Positions 6,479 to 16,430 of a stretch of 64,000 nucleotides of DNA are shown here, piece by piece. The translations under genes were made by a program, and so were the position numbers. The DNA is taken from NCBI GenBank assembly GCA_910579455.1, contig CAJTUT010000001.1, positions 204,893 through 268,892 of the forward strand. The letters are read 5' to 3'. Positions within the stretch are counted from its first letter, which is position 1. Every line of letters starts with the position of its first letter. The stretch comes from an uncultured Bacilli bacterium (GTDB lineage: Bacteria > Bacillota_I > Bacilli_A > RF39 > UBA660). The notes under the pieces were generated by a model. The model worked only from the letters and a program-made list of their open reading frames with translations, was not told the DNA's origin and did not search any database.

Positions 6479-7165
6479 ATGAAGCAAAAATTAAGTTTAG
6501 GTATCCTGGCTTTATTAATTATCCTATGCTGTGGGTGTGGCCATAGAAATGAGGGGAAGAAAGAGAGTTTATTAGGAATTGACTTTAACCAAGAAAATAA
6601 TATGGCATCACTAAAAAAGTATGAAACTGAAAATCCTGTTGTTGCGATGTGGATTGAAAATTATGGAGCAATTGTGATAGAATTGTATCCAGAGAAGGCT
6701 GAAAATACAGTAAATAATTTTATTTCATTAGTAAAAAGTGGTTTCTATGATAATAATACTTTCCATAGATTAGTACCAGGTTTTGTTTTACAAGGAGGGG
6801 ACCCTACAGGAGTTGGAGCAGGGGGACCAGGATACTCTATTCAGGGAGAATTTTCTAGTAATGGGTATGAAAAAAATGATTTGAAACACGATAAAAAAAT
6901 AGTTTCTATGGCAAGGAGTCAAGATCCCAATTCTGCAGGAAGTCAATTCTTTATTATGCTAGAAAAAGCAGACTACTTGGATGGAGAGTATGCCGCTTTT
7001 GGGAAGATCATAGATGGTTGGAATGTCATAGAAAAAATTGAGGTAAATGAACAAATAGAAGATGGTTCAACCGAAAAGCTACAAACGAATTTAGTTATTA
7101 AAAAGGCAATTGTTGATCAAAAGAACAAAGAGTATAAAGAAGTGGTGAGAAAAAAGAGTAGTTAG
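6479..7165 (+). CDS. Cyclophilin-type peptidyl-prolyl isomerase, lipoprotein
   Basis: A 228-aa protein. The start at 6479 lies 8 bases after AAAGGAGGA; the ATG at 6473 is too close. Residues 1-~20 are a lipoprotein signal (hydrophobic LSLGILALLIILCCGCG, with a Cys for lipidation). From residue ~50 a cyclophilin domain runs: AVIELYPEKAENTVNNF-like entry, FHRLVPGFVLQGGDPTGVG and SAGSQFFIML, the standard active-site blocks. It should isomerise proline bonds in exported proteins on the outer face of the membrane. It is followed after 8 bases by the broken ABC transporter, so it was probably transcribed with it. Confidence 0.92.
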   Translation: MKQKLSLGILALLIILCCGCGHRNEGKKESLLGIDFNQENNMASLKKYETENPVVAMWIENYGAIVIELYPEKAENTVNNFISLVKSGFYDNNTFHRLVPGFVLQGGDPTGVGAGGPGYSIQGEFSSNGYEKNDLKHDKKIVSMARSQDPNSAGSQFFIMLEKADYLDGEYAAFGKIIDGWNVIEKIEVNEQIEDGSTEKLQTNLVIKKAIVDQKNKEYKEVVRKKSS

Positions 7166-7173
7166 GAGTTTAT

Positions 7174-8603
7174 ATGAGTGAGTTTAAAAAGAATTTATCC
7201 TTTGCGTGGAAGTATTTAAAAAAAGAAAAAGGTAAAATTATTTTATCTATTGTTTGTAATTTAATGGGAATATTGATTAGTATTGTGATTCCTGTATTAA
7301 GTGCAAAAATAATTATTCATTTAACTACGAATAAGCTTTATCAATTATTATTTCTTAGTATTTTATTACTGATATTAGAACTATTCAATAATATCAGACT
7401 TATTTTGTAAGATACGCTCATCAAATCATTTATAGAAATACATTAACTCATATTCAAAAAGACTTAGGAGGAAATATTTTAAGAATTGAAAACCAAATTC
7501 TAGATCAAGCCTCATCTGGTGTTTTTATAGAAAGACTTACAAATGATACAAGTAGAATGTCTGAAATATTTAATACCATCAATAGAAATTTAACAAGGAT
7601 TATCGCTGATATTGGTATTTTCATTGTTATATTGATCATCAATAAGATTGCATTTTTATATTTGGTTTTTATGCTTTTTATTTATTATTTTATCGAAAGA
7701 AAAAGGGTTTGTATAAAAACAGAAAATGATAAAGTAATTAGAAAGAAAAGTGAAAAAGTATCAGGCTTTATTGGAGAACTAGTTAGAGGTGTTAGAGATT
7801 TAAAAATGTTAAATGCGGAAGATAGCTTTACTAGACAATTGGATGATGAAGTAATTGATCTAAATAAGGCTAGATATCTGCAGGGGTCTAAGGATAGAGA
7901 ATATATTCTAATTAGAGATAGCTTTTTAAATTTTAGTGATACTGGATTGATTTTCTTATTAGTGTTTTTGATTTCTAGTCACCAGTTAGAGCTAACAAGT
8001 GGGCTAGTGATCTATAATTATATGGGAAAACTAACTTCTATTGTGAGTAGTTTTAGTACTTTACTTGAAAAAGTAAAAGATTTTGATTTGTCAGCATCTA
8101 GAATTTTTAGTATTATGGATGATCAAGTGTTTAAAAAAGAGTCATTCGGAGATCAAAAAATAGAAAAAGTGAAAGGAAACTTTGAGTTTAAAGAAGTTAC
8201 ATTTTCTTATCAGGATCATAAAAAGGTACTAGATCAGCTAAGTTTTAAAATCAATTGCAATACAACCACTGCCTTTGTTGGAAAAAGTGGAGCAGGGAAA
8301 AGTACAATTTTTAATCTACTATGTAAAATGTATGATTATAATCAAGGGCTTATTACTATTGATGGAGTAGATATTAAACAATTGGATAAGGATACGATTA
8401 GAGGAAATATTACCATTATTAGTCAAAATCCATATATTTTTCATATGAGTATTAGAAAAAATTTAGAATTAGTCAAGTCTGATATGACAGAAAAAGAAAT
8501 GAAAGAAGCTTGCCGCATCGCATGTTTAGATGAATTTATTAATACTCTACCAGATTCCTATGATACCATTGTAGGGGAGGGTGGAACTTCTTTTGAAAAA
8601 TAA
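7174..8603 (+). pseudogene. ABC transporter (fused membrane and ATPase domains), frameshifted and truncated
   Basis: The first 78 codons (transmembrane start) end at a TAA at 7408-7410, but the protein continues in another frame from ~7396: YFVRYAHQIIYRNTLTHIQK and onward without stop through SSGVFIERLTNDTSRMSEIF to 8603. The ATPase domain has Walker A (GKSGAGKST) and the Q-loop (ISQNPYIF). It then stops at DTIVGEGG, just where the LSGGQ signature, Walker B and H-loop should follow. So there is one frameshift near 7396 and a deletion of the last ~100 residues at ~8585. As it stands it cannot hydrolyse ATP. It is a type I exporter-like half-transporter by family. Confidence 0.88.
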
Positions 8604-9116
8604 AAACTATAAAAGGCTATATGAGTCAGAACTGATTGATAGTCCGAAAATATAGAATATAGGAATCTTCTAAATCCTTCTTCTAGATTTAATTTCGATA
8701 AGGTATTGATCGTATCTATATTTATTTGATAGATTCTTTCCAACAGAAAAGGTGCTGTTGTATTAATGAATTGATAACTAGTCATATCAAAGACTCTTAA
8801 TGTACCATTAGAACTTAATATCTTAATGTAAACCATCTAAAGAGGTAGCAATGTTTTCTAATGTTAATTCTTCCTCTTCTAAAAAGTTTTCTACAGTGCC
8901 TATAATATCCTCTGACTTTGTTAATGTTTCAATAGGGGTAGTGCAACATATTAAGCCCCCATCACTGATTCTAGGTATTGGGGATTTTCTTTTTTTATGA
9001 AAAATTTTGATTACTTGATTAAATACTTTATAAGTGTTTCCCTCTTTTCCACTTTTTATAAAATGTTCGTTATTTATATATTTGTTATACAGTTGATTTC
9101 TATAATTATTACACAT
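8592..9116 (-). pseudogene. Degenerate kinase-like gene, frameshifted and truncated
   Basis: Residues 1-97 (9116 to 8823) begin with a glycine-loop-like FIKSGKEGNTYKVFNQVIKI, reminiscent of a protein-kinase nucleotide loop with its Lys. At ~8830 the frame ends (LDGLH) and continues in a second frame as IKILSSNGTLRVFDMTSYQF. That frame runs until ~8592, where it enters antisense ABC-transporter sequence. Both broken genes meet tail to tail at ~8585-8600, a deletion or recombination scar. The kinase-like assignment is tentative. Confidence 0.5.
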
Positions 9117-9161
9117 TAAGTGTGTACAAAAAGCAAAATAGTTAATATTTTAAAAATACAA

Positions 9162-9190
9162 TTGAAAAATTTAAAAATTTATATTATACT
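9162..9190 (+). promoter_or_regulatory. Promoter of the valS T-box transcript
   Basis: TTGAAA at 9162-9167, a 17-base spacer, and TATACT at 9185-9190. The start would be near 9197, at the 5' edge of the T-box leader. Confidence 0.65.
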
Positions 9191-9196
9191 CCTAAT

Positions 9197-9414
9197 AGAT
9201 GCAAGGAAGCTGAGGAGTACGTAGGAATATTTAATAGAGAAGTTATGGCTGGTGGAAATAACTAAGAAAACTATGGAAGGTAGCAGTGGAGCATAATTAT
9301 TGAAAGATTAGTAGGTAATTCCGGGTAATTTCCGTTAAAGATATTAAGATTACTAAAGTAATGAATTAAGGTGGTACCACGAACGATTCGTCCTTATAGG
9401 ACTGAATTTTTTTA
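9197..9414 (+). ncRNA. T-box riboswitch, valine-type
   Basis: The leader has the T-box sequence AAGGTGGTACCACG at 9368-9381, then a terminator hairpin GTCC-TTAT-AGGAC followed by a T-run (9388-9414). The GGTGG side can pair with the CGTCC segment to form the antiterminator. Stem I features are visible: a GAGGAGTA segment (9213-9220), a GGCTGGTGG distal element (9247-9255), and a candidate GTA valine specifier at 9280-9282. Uncharged tRNA-Val should prevent termination and switch on the downstream genes, in keeping with valS at 9924. Confidence 0.93.
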
Positions 9415-9430
9415 TTTAGGAGGGATAATA

Positions 9431-9943
9431 ATGGAGATCATAGTAACAGGAAAACAATATCGAAATCTAGTAAATCTATCAGAAACAAGAAAGAAAATTA
9501 TTTTTTATAATGAAAACTGCGATATACTTATTTACCATAATATTGGAAAATTATGTCTACCAACTGTTTTAACAAGTGAAGAGGAGGAGTTTTTCTCAAA
9601 GCTTAACAAGATTACAGGTATTTCATTTCAATGGGATAGTGTAGATCATTTTTTACAGTTACAGGATTACTCCTTGAGATTAAAAAGACAGAATAATAAA
9701 TTAATAAAAATATATTTAGAAACAATTAGAGATTATTATTGTTGCCCTGTTAATATGGAAAAGAAAATCGAGGTACCTATAGAAATTTTGGGAGATGGGA
9801 TTAATCCTACATTCATGAATTTGGAGGATATTTTAACAATAAACAGTCAACCCAATTCACAATTTTATAGTCGTACAAATGAGGGACTAAAGATTTTTAA
9901 ACAAAAGTTAAAGGAGAGAGAATATGGTAGAAAAAAAGTATAA
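9431..9943 (+). CDS. Hypothetical protein between the valine T-box and valS
   Basis: A 170-aa protein. The start at 9431 follows TAGGAGGG; an in-frame ATG at 9371 lies within the T-box and is rejected. The product is soluble, with an N-terminal alternating strand region ([16 protein letters not shown]), two adjacent cysteines (DYYCCPVN near residue 112) and a charged tail. I recognise no family. It overlaps the valS start by 20 bases, so it is in the valS operon and under valine control. The conserved placement suggests a valine- or translation-linked role, but nothing in the sequence proves it. Confidence 0.75.
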   Translation: MEIIVTGKQYRNLVNLSETRKKIIFYNENCDILIYHNIGKLCLPTVLTSEEEEFFSKLNKITGISFQWDSVDHFLQLQDYSLRLKRQNNKLIKIYLETIRDYYCCPVNMEKKIEVPIEILGDGINPTFMNLEDILTINSQPNSQFYSRTNEGLKIFKQKLKEREYGRKKV

Positions 9944-12452
9944 TCATATAGAAGTAGAAAAGAACAAATATGAGTTTTGGAAGAAAAAAGGATATTTTAA
10001 GTCAGGAGATTCAGATAAAAATCCATTTTGTATCGTAATACCTCCTCCTAATGTAACAGGAAAACTTCATCTGGGACATGCCTGGGATGTGACAATACAA
10101 GACATGATTATTCGCTATAAGAGAATGCAAGGGTATGATTGTTTATGGCTTCCAGGAATGGATCATGCAGGAATTGCTACACAAGCTAAGGTAGATAAAA
10201 GATTAAGGGATGAAGGAATTAATCCACGTAGTATGAAAAGAGATGCGTGGCTAAAGAGAGCCTGGGAATGGAAAGATGAGTATGCTGCAACTATTCATTC
10301 TCAATGGGCAAAAATGGGAATTAGTGTTGATTATTCGAAAGAAAGATTCACTTTTGATCAAGGATTAAACGACGCAGTCAACAAAGTTTTTATTGATTTA
10401 TATCATAAAGGGTTAATTTATAGGGGAGAGCGTATTATTAACTGGGATCCTGTTCAAATGACTGCCCTTTCTAATGAAGAGGTTATTTACAAGGAGGATA
10501 AGGGTGCTTTTTATCATTTAAAATATTTTATTGAAGATAGTAGCGAATATCTGGAAGTAGCAACTACTCGTCCAGAAACCTTATTTGGTGATACTGCAGT
10601 TGCCGTGAATCCGAAAGATTCAAGATATCAAGATCTTATCGGAAAGAATGTTATCTTACCAATCGTTGGGAAAAAAATTCCAATTATTGGAGATTTTCAC
10701 GCAGATCCTGAGTTTGGAACAGGTGTTGTAAAAATTACTCCTGCACATGACCCTAATGATTTTGAAGTAGGATTGAGGCATAACTTGCCTAGGGTAGTAG
10801 TTATTTCCAAAGACGCAACTATGAATGAGAATGCTTTTAAATACCAAGGACTTAGTAGAGAAGAGTGTCGAAAGAAACTAGTGGAAGATCTAGATGAGGA
10901 AGGTTTATTGATTAAGGTAGAAGAGATGAAACATAGTGTAGGCCATAGTGAAAGAAGTGATGCAGTAGTAGAACCTTATTTATCTAAACAATGGTTTGTT
11001 AAGATGAGACCTCTTGCAGATCAGGTTTTACAAAATCAAAAGAGCAAAGATCAAAAAGTAAACTTTGTTCCATCAAGGTATGAAAAGATCATGAATCACT
11101 GGATGGAAATTACTTATGACTGGTGTATTTCAAGACAACTTTGGTGGGGACACCGTATTCCTGCTTGGTATAAAGGTGACGAGGTGAAAGTACAACTAAA
11201 TTCCCCAGGAGATGGTTGGGTACAAGATGAAGATGTTTTAGATACTTGGTTTTCTAGTGCATTATGGCCATTTTCTTCTCTAGGCTGGCCAAATGATACG
11301 AGTCTAGTTGAGAGATATTATCCAACGGATGTTTTAGTAACAGGATATGATATCATACCTTTTTGGGTGAATCGAATGACATTTCAGGGACTAGAGTTCA
11401 TGAAAAAACGCCCCTTTAAGGATTGCATTATTCATGGTTTAATTCGTGACAAAGAGGGAAGGAAAATGTCCAAATCTCTGGGTAATGGAGTAGATCCTAT
11501 GGATGTCATTGATGAGTATGGATGTGATGCCTTAAGATATTTCTTAACCACTAATTCATCCCCAGGAGCAGATTTACGATATGATGAGGATAAAGTAAAA
11601 TCCAGTTGGAATTTTATTAATAAATTGTGGAATGCTTCTCGCTTCGTTTTAATGAATATAGAGGATTTAACAGATAGCAAAATAAAAAAAGAAGAATTAA
11701 CCTTGAAGGATCAATGGATTCTAACCAAGAAAAATCTATTAGTGGAACATACGATAAAAAATATGGATCAATATGATTTTCATAATGTTGGTTCTGAATT
11801 ATATAAATTTATTTGGGAGGATTTTTGTGATTGGTATATAGAACTTTCAAAATCTAATATGAGTCTAAATACGGAAAAAGTACTACTCCATATTTTAACA
11901 GATATTTTAAAACTTCTTCATCCTTTTATGCCATACGTAACAGAGGAAATTTATAGCAAATTGCCTGTAAAAGAAACAGAATCGATTATGATAAGCCAGT
12001 ATCCCAAATATGATCCAAATTATATTTTCCTAGAAGAGAAGGAAAACTTATCAAAAATATTGGAAGATATTGTAGCAATCCGTAATATGAAGGCTACACA
12101 TAAAATAGATAAAACGGCAAAAGTAAAGATGAATACAAAAGATATGTATAAAGAAATTTATTTGTCACAATTAAAGATTCAGGAAGGGTACGATCCTTTA
12201 GAAGAAGATATGGTACAGGTTAATTATAAATCAAAATATATTGATATTACTTATTTTTATTATCCAAAAGAAGATAATAAAGCAAAAAAAACAGATGAAA
12301 TTAAAAAATTAGAACAATCAGTAGAAAGAAGAAAAAGGCTTTTAAGTAATGAAAATTATATTCAAAAGGCACCAGCACATGTAGTAGAAATGGATAGGAA
12401 GAAATTAGAAGAAGAAGAAGAAAAGTTGGCTTTATTAAAAAATGATATGTAA
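9924..12452 (+). CDS. valS: Valyl-tRNA synthetase
   Basis: An 842-aa class I aminoacyl-tRNA synthetase that charges tRNA-Val. Visible features: [16 protein letters not shown] with the HIGH-type motif at 49-52; the editing (CP1) domain with [27 protein letters not shown] at 514-521; an anticodon-binding region with DWYIELSK; and the C-terminal coiled-coil arm ([20 protein letters not shown]), which ValRS uses to hold tRNA. It is slightly shorter than the usual ~880 residues. The AAAGGAGAGAG ribosome site lies within the end of the preceding gene. Expression should be controlled by the T-box at 9197. Confidence 0.98.
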   Translation: MVEKKYNHIEVEKNKYEFWKKKGYFKSGDSDKNPFCIVIPPPNVTGKLHLGHAWDVTIQDMIIRYKRMQGYDCLWLPGMDHAGIATQAKVDKRLRDEGINPRSMKRDAWLKRAWEWKDEYAATIHSQWAKMGISVDYSKERFTFDQGLNDAVNKVFIDLYHKGLIYRGERIINWDPVQMTALSNEEVIYKEDKGAFYHLKYFIEDSSEYLEVATTRPETLFGDTAVAVNPKDSRYQDLIGKNVILPIVGKKIPIIGDFHADPEFGTGVVKITPAHDPNDFEVGLRHNLPRVVVISKDATMNENAFKYQGLSREECRKKLVEDLDEEGLLIKVEEMKHSVGHSERSDAVVEPYLSKQWFVKMRPLADQVLQNQKSKDQKVNFVPSRYEKIMNHWMEITYDWCISRQLWWGHRIPAWYKGDEVKVQLNSPGDGWVQDEDVLDTWFSSALWPFSSLGWPNDTSLVERYYPTDVLVTGYDIIPFWVNRMTFQGLEFMKKRPFKDCIIHGLIRDKEGRKMSKSLGNGVDPMDVIDEYGCDALRYFLTTNSSPGADLRYDEDKVKSSWNFINKLWNASRFVLMNIEDLTDSKIKKEELTLKDQWILTKKNLLVEHTIKNMDQYDFHNVGSELYKFIWEDFCDWYIELSKSNMSLNTEKVLLHILTDILKLLHPFMPYVTEEIYSKLPVKETESIMISQYPKYDPNYIFLEEKENLSKILEDIVAIRNMKATHKIDKTAKVKMNTKDMYKEIYLSQLKIQEGYDPLEEDMVQVNYKSKYIDITYFYYPKEDNKAKKTDEIKKLEQSVERRKRLLSNENYIQKAPAHVVEMDRKKLEEEEEKLALLKNDM

Positions 12453-12473
12453 CATTACATATTATTTTTTTTC
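12445..12473 (+). terminator. Probable terminator after valS
   Basis: ATATGT (12445-12450) pairs with ACATAT (12457-12462) and a T-rich run follows. It overlaps the stop codon. The stem is short and AT-rich. Confidence 0.45.
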
Positions 12474-12520
12474 GACAAAATATTACATTGTAATTTGTTA
12501 AGATGTACTTGGTGATAATC

Positions 12521-12976
12521 ATGAAAAGAATTTTTATACTAATTATAATAGCTGTTGTCTTAGGAGGAATCAGTGGGAAAATACTATTTTCTAAGTATGA
12601 AAATTTAGATAATTATGTCTTTAGTAATGATAAAAGAGTTTACTTTTTAGAAGAGGGTGTTTATTCTACTAAAAAGTCATTAGAAAATAATACAAAAGAT
12701 ATTAACCCTAAGTTAGTAGTAAAAGATGATAATAAGTATTATGTTTATGTAGGAATCACAAAAAATCAGGATAATGCTAAAAAAATAAAAAAGATATATA
12801 CGGATAAAGGATATTCCATCTATGAAAAAGAAAAGAATATAACGAATACAGAGTTTTTGAGCAATATAGAACAGTTTGATGTATTAGTTGAGAGTACAAA
12901 AAAGGAAAGAGATATCTCTACTATACAGGAGGTGATTTTGTCTAATTACGAAGAAATGATCATTAATAAAGGGTAA
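12521..12976 (+). CDS. Membrane-anchored SPOR-like protein at the spoIIB position
   Basis: A 151-aa protein with an N-terminal membrane anchor (residues ~3-22, IFILIIIAVVLGGISGKILF). An outside domain follows whose YYVYVGITKNQDNAKKIKKI resembles a SPOR peptidoglycan-binding repeat, then YTDKGYSIYEKEKN. The start at 12521 is preferred over 12503 because GGTGAT precedes it. In Bacillus subtilis the gene between valS/folC and radC is spoIIB, a SPOR-containing septum-remodelling protein of engulfment. Shared position plus topology makes this a candidate functional counterpart. Primary similarity cannot be judged by eye. Confidence 0.65.
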   Translation: MKRIFILIIIAVVLGGISGKILFSKYENLDNYVFSNDKRVYFLEEGVYSTKKSLENNTKDINPKLVVKDDNKYYVYVGITKNQDNAKKIKKIYTDKGYSIYEKEKNITNTEFLSNIEQFDVLVESTKKERDISTIQEVILSNYEEMIINKG

Positions 12977-13013
12977 ATTATAATTTATTTTCAATAATAT
13001 ATTGAGGTGAATT

Positions 13014-13706
13014 ATGAATTATAGAATGAAAGAGATTCCGAAGGAGGAAAGACCGAGAGAAAGGTTAATCAAGGAAGGAGTAGATAAATTAAGTAATGAA
13101 GAGTTGATTTCCATCATTTTAAAAACAGGTACTAAAGATAAAAATGTAAAGAATATTTCTATAGAGATTTTACAGATGGCACAAAATATTACAGATTTAA
13201 AAAATATTACAGTTCCAGCATTAAAAACAATAAAGGGTGTAGGGGAAGTAAAGGCTATTGAATTAATAGCAACCATAGAGTTAGGAAAAAGAATATTTTT
13301 AGCAAAAGCAGGAAAGGATAATATTAAGATGTGTAATCCCAAAGAGATATGGAACATGACAAGATATCTGTTTTATGGTAAGAAACAAGAATATTTTTAT
13401 TGTCTTTATTTAAATAATAAGCAGGAGTTAATTGAAAGGAAGTTATTATTTATGGGTACTATTAATCGAAGTATTGTTCATCCTAGGGAAGTATTTAAAG
13501 AGGCTTATTTAGTAAGTGCATCTAATATTATTTGTATGCATAATCACCCATCAGGAGATGTAACACCTAGTAAAGAAGATCTGTATTTTACTAAAAATTT
13601 GGCAGAGATAGGTAAAATGCAAGGAATACCAATCATAGATCATATTATAGTAAGTGATGATTCTTACTATAGTTTTTATGAGAATAAGGATATTTTTATT
13701 TGTTAA
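13014..13706 (+). CDS. radC: RadC family protein (JAMM/MPN domain)
   Basis: A 230-aa protein. An N-terminal helix-hairpin-helix-like part (LKTIKGVGEVKAIELIATIE) is followed by the JAMM domain, with metal ligands HNHPSGD at 176-182 and PSKEDLYFTKNL shortly after. Despite its name the family's role in DNA repair is disputed. The start follows a TTGAGGTG site. It lies before mreC as in Bacillus subtilis, where mreB stands between them; no mreB is present here. Confidence 0.96.
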   Translation: MNYRMKEIPKEERPRERLIKEGVDKLSNEELISIILKTGTKDKNVKNISIEILQMAQNITDLKNITVPALKTIKGVGEVKAIELIATIELGKRIFLAKAGKDNIKMCNPKEIWNMTRYLFYGKKQEYFYCLYLNNKQELIERKLLFMGTINRSIVHPREVFKEAYLVSASNIICMHNHPSGDVTPSKEDLYFTKNLAEIGKMQGIPIIDHIIVSDDSYYSFYENKDIFIC

Positions 13707-13709
13707 TTG

Positions 13710-13738
13710 TTGTAACAAATTAAATTTTATATTATAAT
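13710..13738 (+). promoter_or_regulatory. Promoter of mreCD
   Basis: TTGTAA at 13710-13715, a 17-base spacer, and TATAAT at 13733-13738, 28 bases before mreC. Confidence 0.6.
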
Positions 13739-13765
13739 AACTTAGAAATATTGAGGTGAAGAATC

Positions 13766-14560
13766 ATGTATAAAAAAAAGAGGAAAAAGTATAGACTAAT
13801 GATAACCTTGATTGGTTGTATCGTGATTTTTATATTGCTTTTTATGTCATTCACCTTAAATCGAAATTATACATTTGTAGAATCTATTGGAAAAGATATC
13901 GTTATGTTCTTTAATAAGGTGGTTATGTATCCATTTACAGCATTAAATAAAACTAAGGACGAGGATTTATCAAAGAGTTATATCATTCAGAAAAATGTTA
14001 ACACATCATTGGAAGAGGAGATTCAAGAATTAAAAAAGTCTTTAGAACTGAAGAAGACTTTAACAGAATATGATACAGTTACTGCTACGGTATTATCTAG
14101 GAATAAAAGCTATTGGTTTAACACAGTTACAATAGATAAGGGAAAAAAGTCTGGAATAAAAAAAGATATGGCAGTAGTAACTAAAAATGGTTTTGTTGGT
14201 AAAATTAACAGGGTTAGTTCAAATTCTAGTGAAGTTAAACTAATTACTTCAGATGATATTAATTATAAGGTTTCAGTGTCTATATCAACAGAGTCTGGGG
14301 ACACTAACGCCATATTAAATGGGTATGATAGTAAAGAAAAATTACTAATGGTAAATGGTGTAGATAAAACATTTCATATTAAAGAAGGTGATAAAGTTCT
14401 CACTAGTGGCTTAGGTGGTAGAGAGCCAAGGGGAATTTATATTGGTAGTGTAAAAAAGATTAAGTCTGATAAATATAATCTAAGTAGAACACTATATTTA
14501 GAAACAGGTCAGGATTTTAATGGAATTCATTATTTAACCGTTTTAAAGGAGAAATCATAA
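13766..14560 (+). CDS. mreC: Rod-shape-determining protein MreC
   Basis: A 264-aa protein. A basic N-terminus is followed by one membrane span (residues ~11-31, MITLIGCIVIFILLFMSFTL). A short coiled coil comes next (residues ~75-100, SLEEEIQELKKSLELKKTLT), then the beta-rich MreC domain with TATVLSRNKSYWFNTVTIDK, GMxVVTxNGFVGKI-type and VLTSGLGG blocks. It links the elongation machinery to the wall outside the membrane. It overlaps mreD by one base (TAATG). Its usual partner MreB is not in the window. Confidence 0.93.
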   Translation: MYKKKRKKYRLMITLIGCIVIFILLFMSFTLNRNYTFVESIGKDIVMFFNKVVMYPFTALNKTKDEDLSKSYIIQKNVNTSLEEEIQELKKSLELKKTLTEYDTVTATVLSRNKSYWFNTVTIDKGKKSGIKKDMAVVTKNGFVGKINRVSSNSSEVKLITSDDINYKVSVSISTESGDTNAILNGYDSKEKLLMVNGVDKTFHIKEGDKVLTSGLGGREPRGIYIGSVKKIKSDKYNLSRTLYLETGQDFNGIHYLTVLKEKS

Positions 14561-15075
14561 TGGCAATCAGTATTATTATAGTTATTATCTCTTTTTTATT
14601 AGATGGAATTTTAACTAATTTTTTACCATTTGGAGTAGGAGATTTATCCTTATTTACACCACTAACTACGCTTGTAAGTATGGTTGTCATATACCAGTTT
14701 TTTTATCACAGTCATAATCAAAAAAAGTATCTAATTGCAGCTACTATTACTGGATTTTTATATGATTTATTTTATACTAATTTGCTATTTTTTAATTCCT
14801 TACTATTTTTCTTAATTGCGTATTTTACTATGATTTTATATAAACAGATAGGAGAGAGTTATATAAAAATAATTTTTCATGTTCTAATTATAATTGTGAG
14901 CTACGAACTTGTAACCTCTCTGTGTATTATAGTATTTAACTTGGTACCAATTTCTATAAATAGAATATTATATAAAATCAGTCATAGTCTCCTTTTTAAT
15001 TTAATTTATGCAGAATTAATTTATATCATCATAAAACTAATTCCTAAAAAATATAGAAAGGTTAGTATTAATTAG
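14560..15075 (+). CDS. mreD: Rod-shape-determining protein MreD
   Basis: A 171-aa integral membrane protein with five to six hydrophobic spans, starting at the TAATG overlap with mreC. The N-terminal segment ISFLLDGILTNFLPFG and the internal GFLYDLFYTNLLFFN region (residues ~65-80) match the MreD pattern of a small acidic/aromatic motif between spans. It works with MreC in rod-shape control. The assignment rests mainly on context and topology. Confidence 0.85.
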   Translation: MAISIIIVIISFLLDGILTNFLPFGVGDLSLFTPLTTLVSMVVIYQFFYHSHNQKKYLIAATITGFLYDLFYTNLLFFNSLLFFLIAYFTMILYKQIGESYIKIIFHVLIIIVSYELVTSLCIIVFNLVPISINRILYKISHSLLFNLIYAELIYIIIKLIPKKYRKVSIN

Positions 15076-15466
15076 ATGATTATATAAAATAAAAAATACA
15101 ACGAAAGAAAAACATGGCATTATTTCCAAATCCTTTAATTTAGCACTTTTAAAGTGATTATTAATCATTACTGTATATTATTTAATATTGGTAATACTTT
15201 CATTTTAAATAATAGGTTTTATATTACAAAAATGACATATAAACTCTATTTTCTTTTTTAATTCTTCATCAAAATGTAATTGTTTTTTATTTTAATTTAA
15301 TCATCTGAATCTATTCCTTTTTTAAATATAAAAGATTAACCTCAAAGGAAGTTGATACTATACATTTAAATTTAACAAAAGTTAGAATAGATTGTTCAAT
15401 GGTGTCTGAAAAAGAGAAGTACACTGACTTTTAAAATTAAATTATTTTTCTATTTTTTAAGTATTT
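15076..15466. other. AT-rich intergenic stretch, no gene seen
   Basis: No open frame with a ribosome site. It holds a GTTCAATGGTGTCTGAAA segment (15393-15410) loosely like the tRNA-Leu 3' end repeats further on. It probably belongs to the decayed accessory zone. Confidence 0.4.
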
Positions 15467-16160
15467 CTATGAAACTGGACATATATCTTTGAAGTCCATT
15501 TTTTTATTGCTAATTGCGTAATTTAATACATCTAACATTTTACATGAATTATCTACATAGCAAAGTTTTATTTTATCCGTACTAACGCTGTGACCTTTAA
15601 AAGTATGCAGGTTCCATTTATCCATTTTTTTAGATTCTAAATTTGAATACTTTAAAGAATAACCTGCTTTTATCAAATAATCTTTATCATATCTCCTTGA
15701 TTTAATTTGATTAATATCATTAAAACTAAAATCTTTACAATCTTTAATTTCAATATTTAATAGAATATATCTTTTTAAAAACCAATCAAAATATTTATAA
15801 GAACAAACCTATGAAGTCTATTAACTTTAGTCCATTTAAAATATAAATTAATAAGTGACTTTGAAAACCTATTTTTTCCTTTTATTTTAGTTCCTAAATT
15901 AAATGCCAAGGGATATGTGGATATGTTTCACAAATATTTATCCAACAATCAAATAATACTAACTAAAAGATTATCTAATCCTTCAACAAAAAATACTTTT
16001 TTGGTATCTTCAAGAGATTGAGCATGAAACGATATTTTGGGGAGTAATCCATTTTTTTCAATGGAATTAATATTATTACCTTTAGTAAAATGAAAGTAAT
16101 TAGATTGTATATCTTTATTAGTCGATTTATACGTTTCCACAATAACCTCCAAATAATAAG
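15467..16160 (-). pseudogene. Decayed gene of unknown family, several frameshifts
   Basis: On the minus strand, readable protein passes through at least three frames. It begins near 16115 with NYFHFTKGNNINSIEKNGLL and continues as FFVEGLDNLL. After a shift at ~15955 it reads LFDCWINICETYPHIPWHL, then KGKNRFSKSLINLYFKWTKV. The last piece is YLIKAGYSLKYSNLESKKMD to the stop at 15467. The whole would be about 210 residues. The opening resembles small Bacillota proteins of unknown function that begin with an H-F-T-K..I...GL.P pattern. Non-functional as it stands. Confidence 0.6.
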
Positions 16161-16219
16161 CACATATGGACCCTGTCAATATGCAAGTATGTTTATTAAA
16201 TATTTGAATGTATATTAAA

Positions 16220-16253
16220 ACTCGAACCAATTATAATTATAAAAAGTTCGAGT
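16220..16253. repeat. Inverted repeat beside the tRNA-end repeat
   Basis: ACTCGAAC (16220-16227) and GTTCGAGT (16246-16253) form a perfect 8-bp stem. A related ACTCGAAA...TTCTAGT arrangement precedes the tRNA-Leu at 18505-18520, and GTTCGAG..GTTCGAAC occurs at 17252-17268. Confidence 0.5.
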
Positions 16254-16271
16254 TTCCTATCAATCTGGTGC
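16244..16271 (+). repeat. Copy of the tRNA-Leu 3'-end flank (att-like repeat)
   Basis: 28 bases from AAGTTCGAG to ATCTGGTGC match 26 of 28 bases of the sequence at 18512-18539, which ends in the CCA end of tRNA-Leu. Direct repeats of a tRNA end bracketing cargo genes are typical of integrated elements. Confidence 0.6.
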
Positions 16272-16430
16272 GAGTAGCGTAGTAATCTACGACTTTTTTG
16301 CATAATTGATATATGAAACATTTTTCATTATATTATAATAATGTCTCAAAAATAATATTCATGCCTAGGACGAATTAGCAAAAAATGATATAATTATATA
16401 AACAAAAAAATATGAAAGTGAGGTAAAAAA

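Noticed and set aside
9371..9430. ATG at 9371 as the start of the gene before valS
   Set aside because: It lies in the T-box sequence and terminator, so it would be made only inside the regulator. The ATG at 9431 has a proper TAGGAGGG site.
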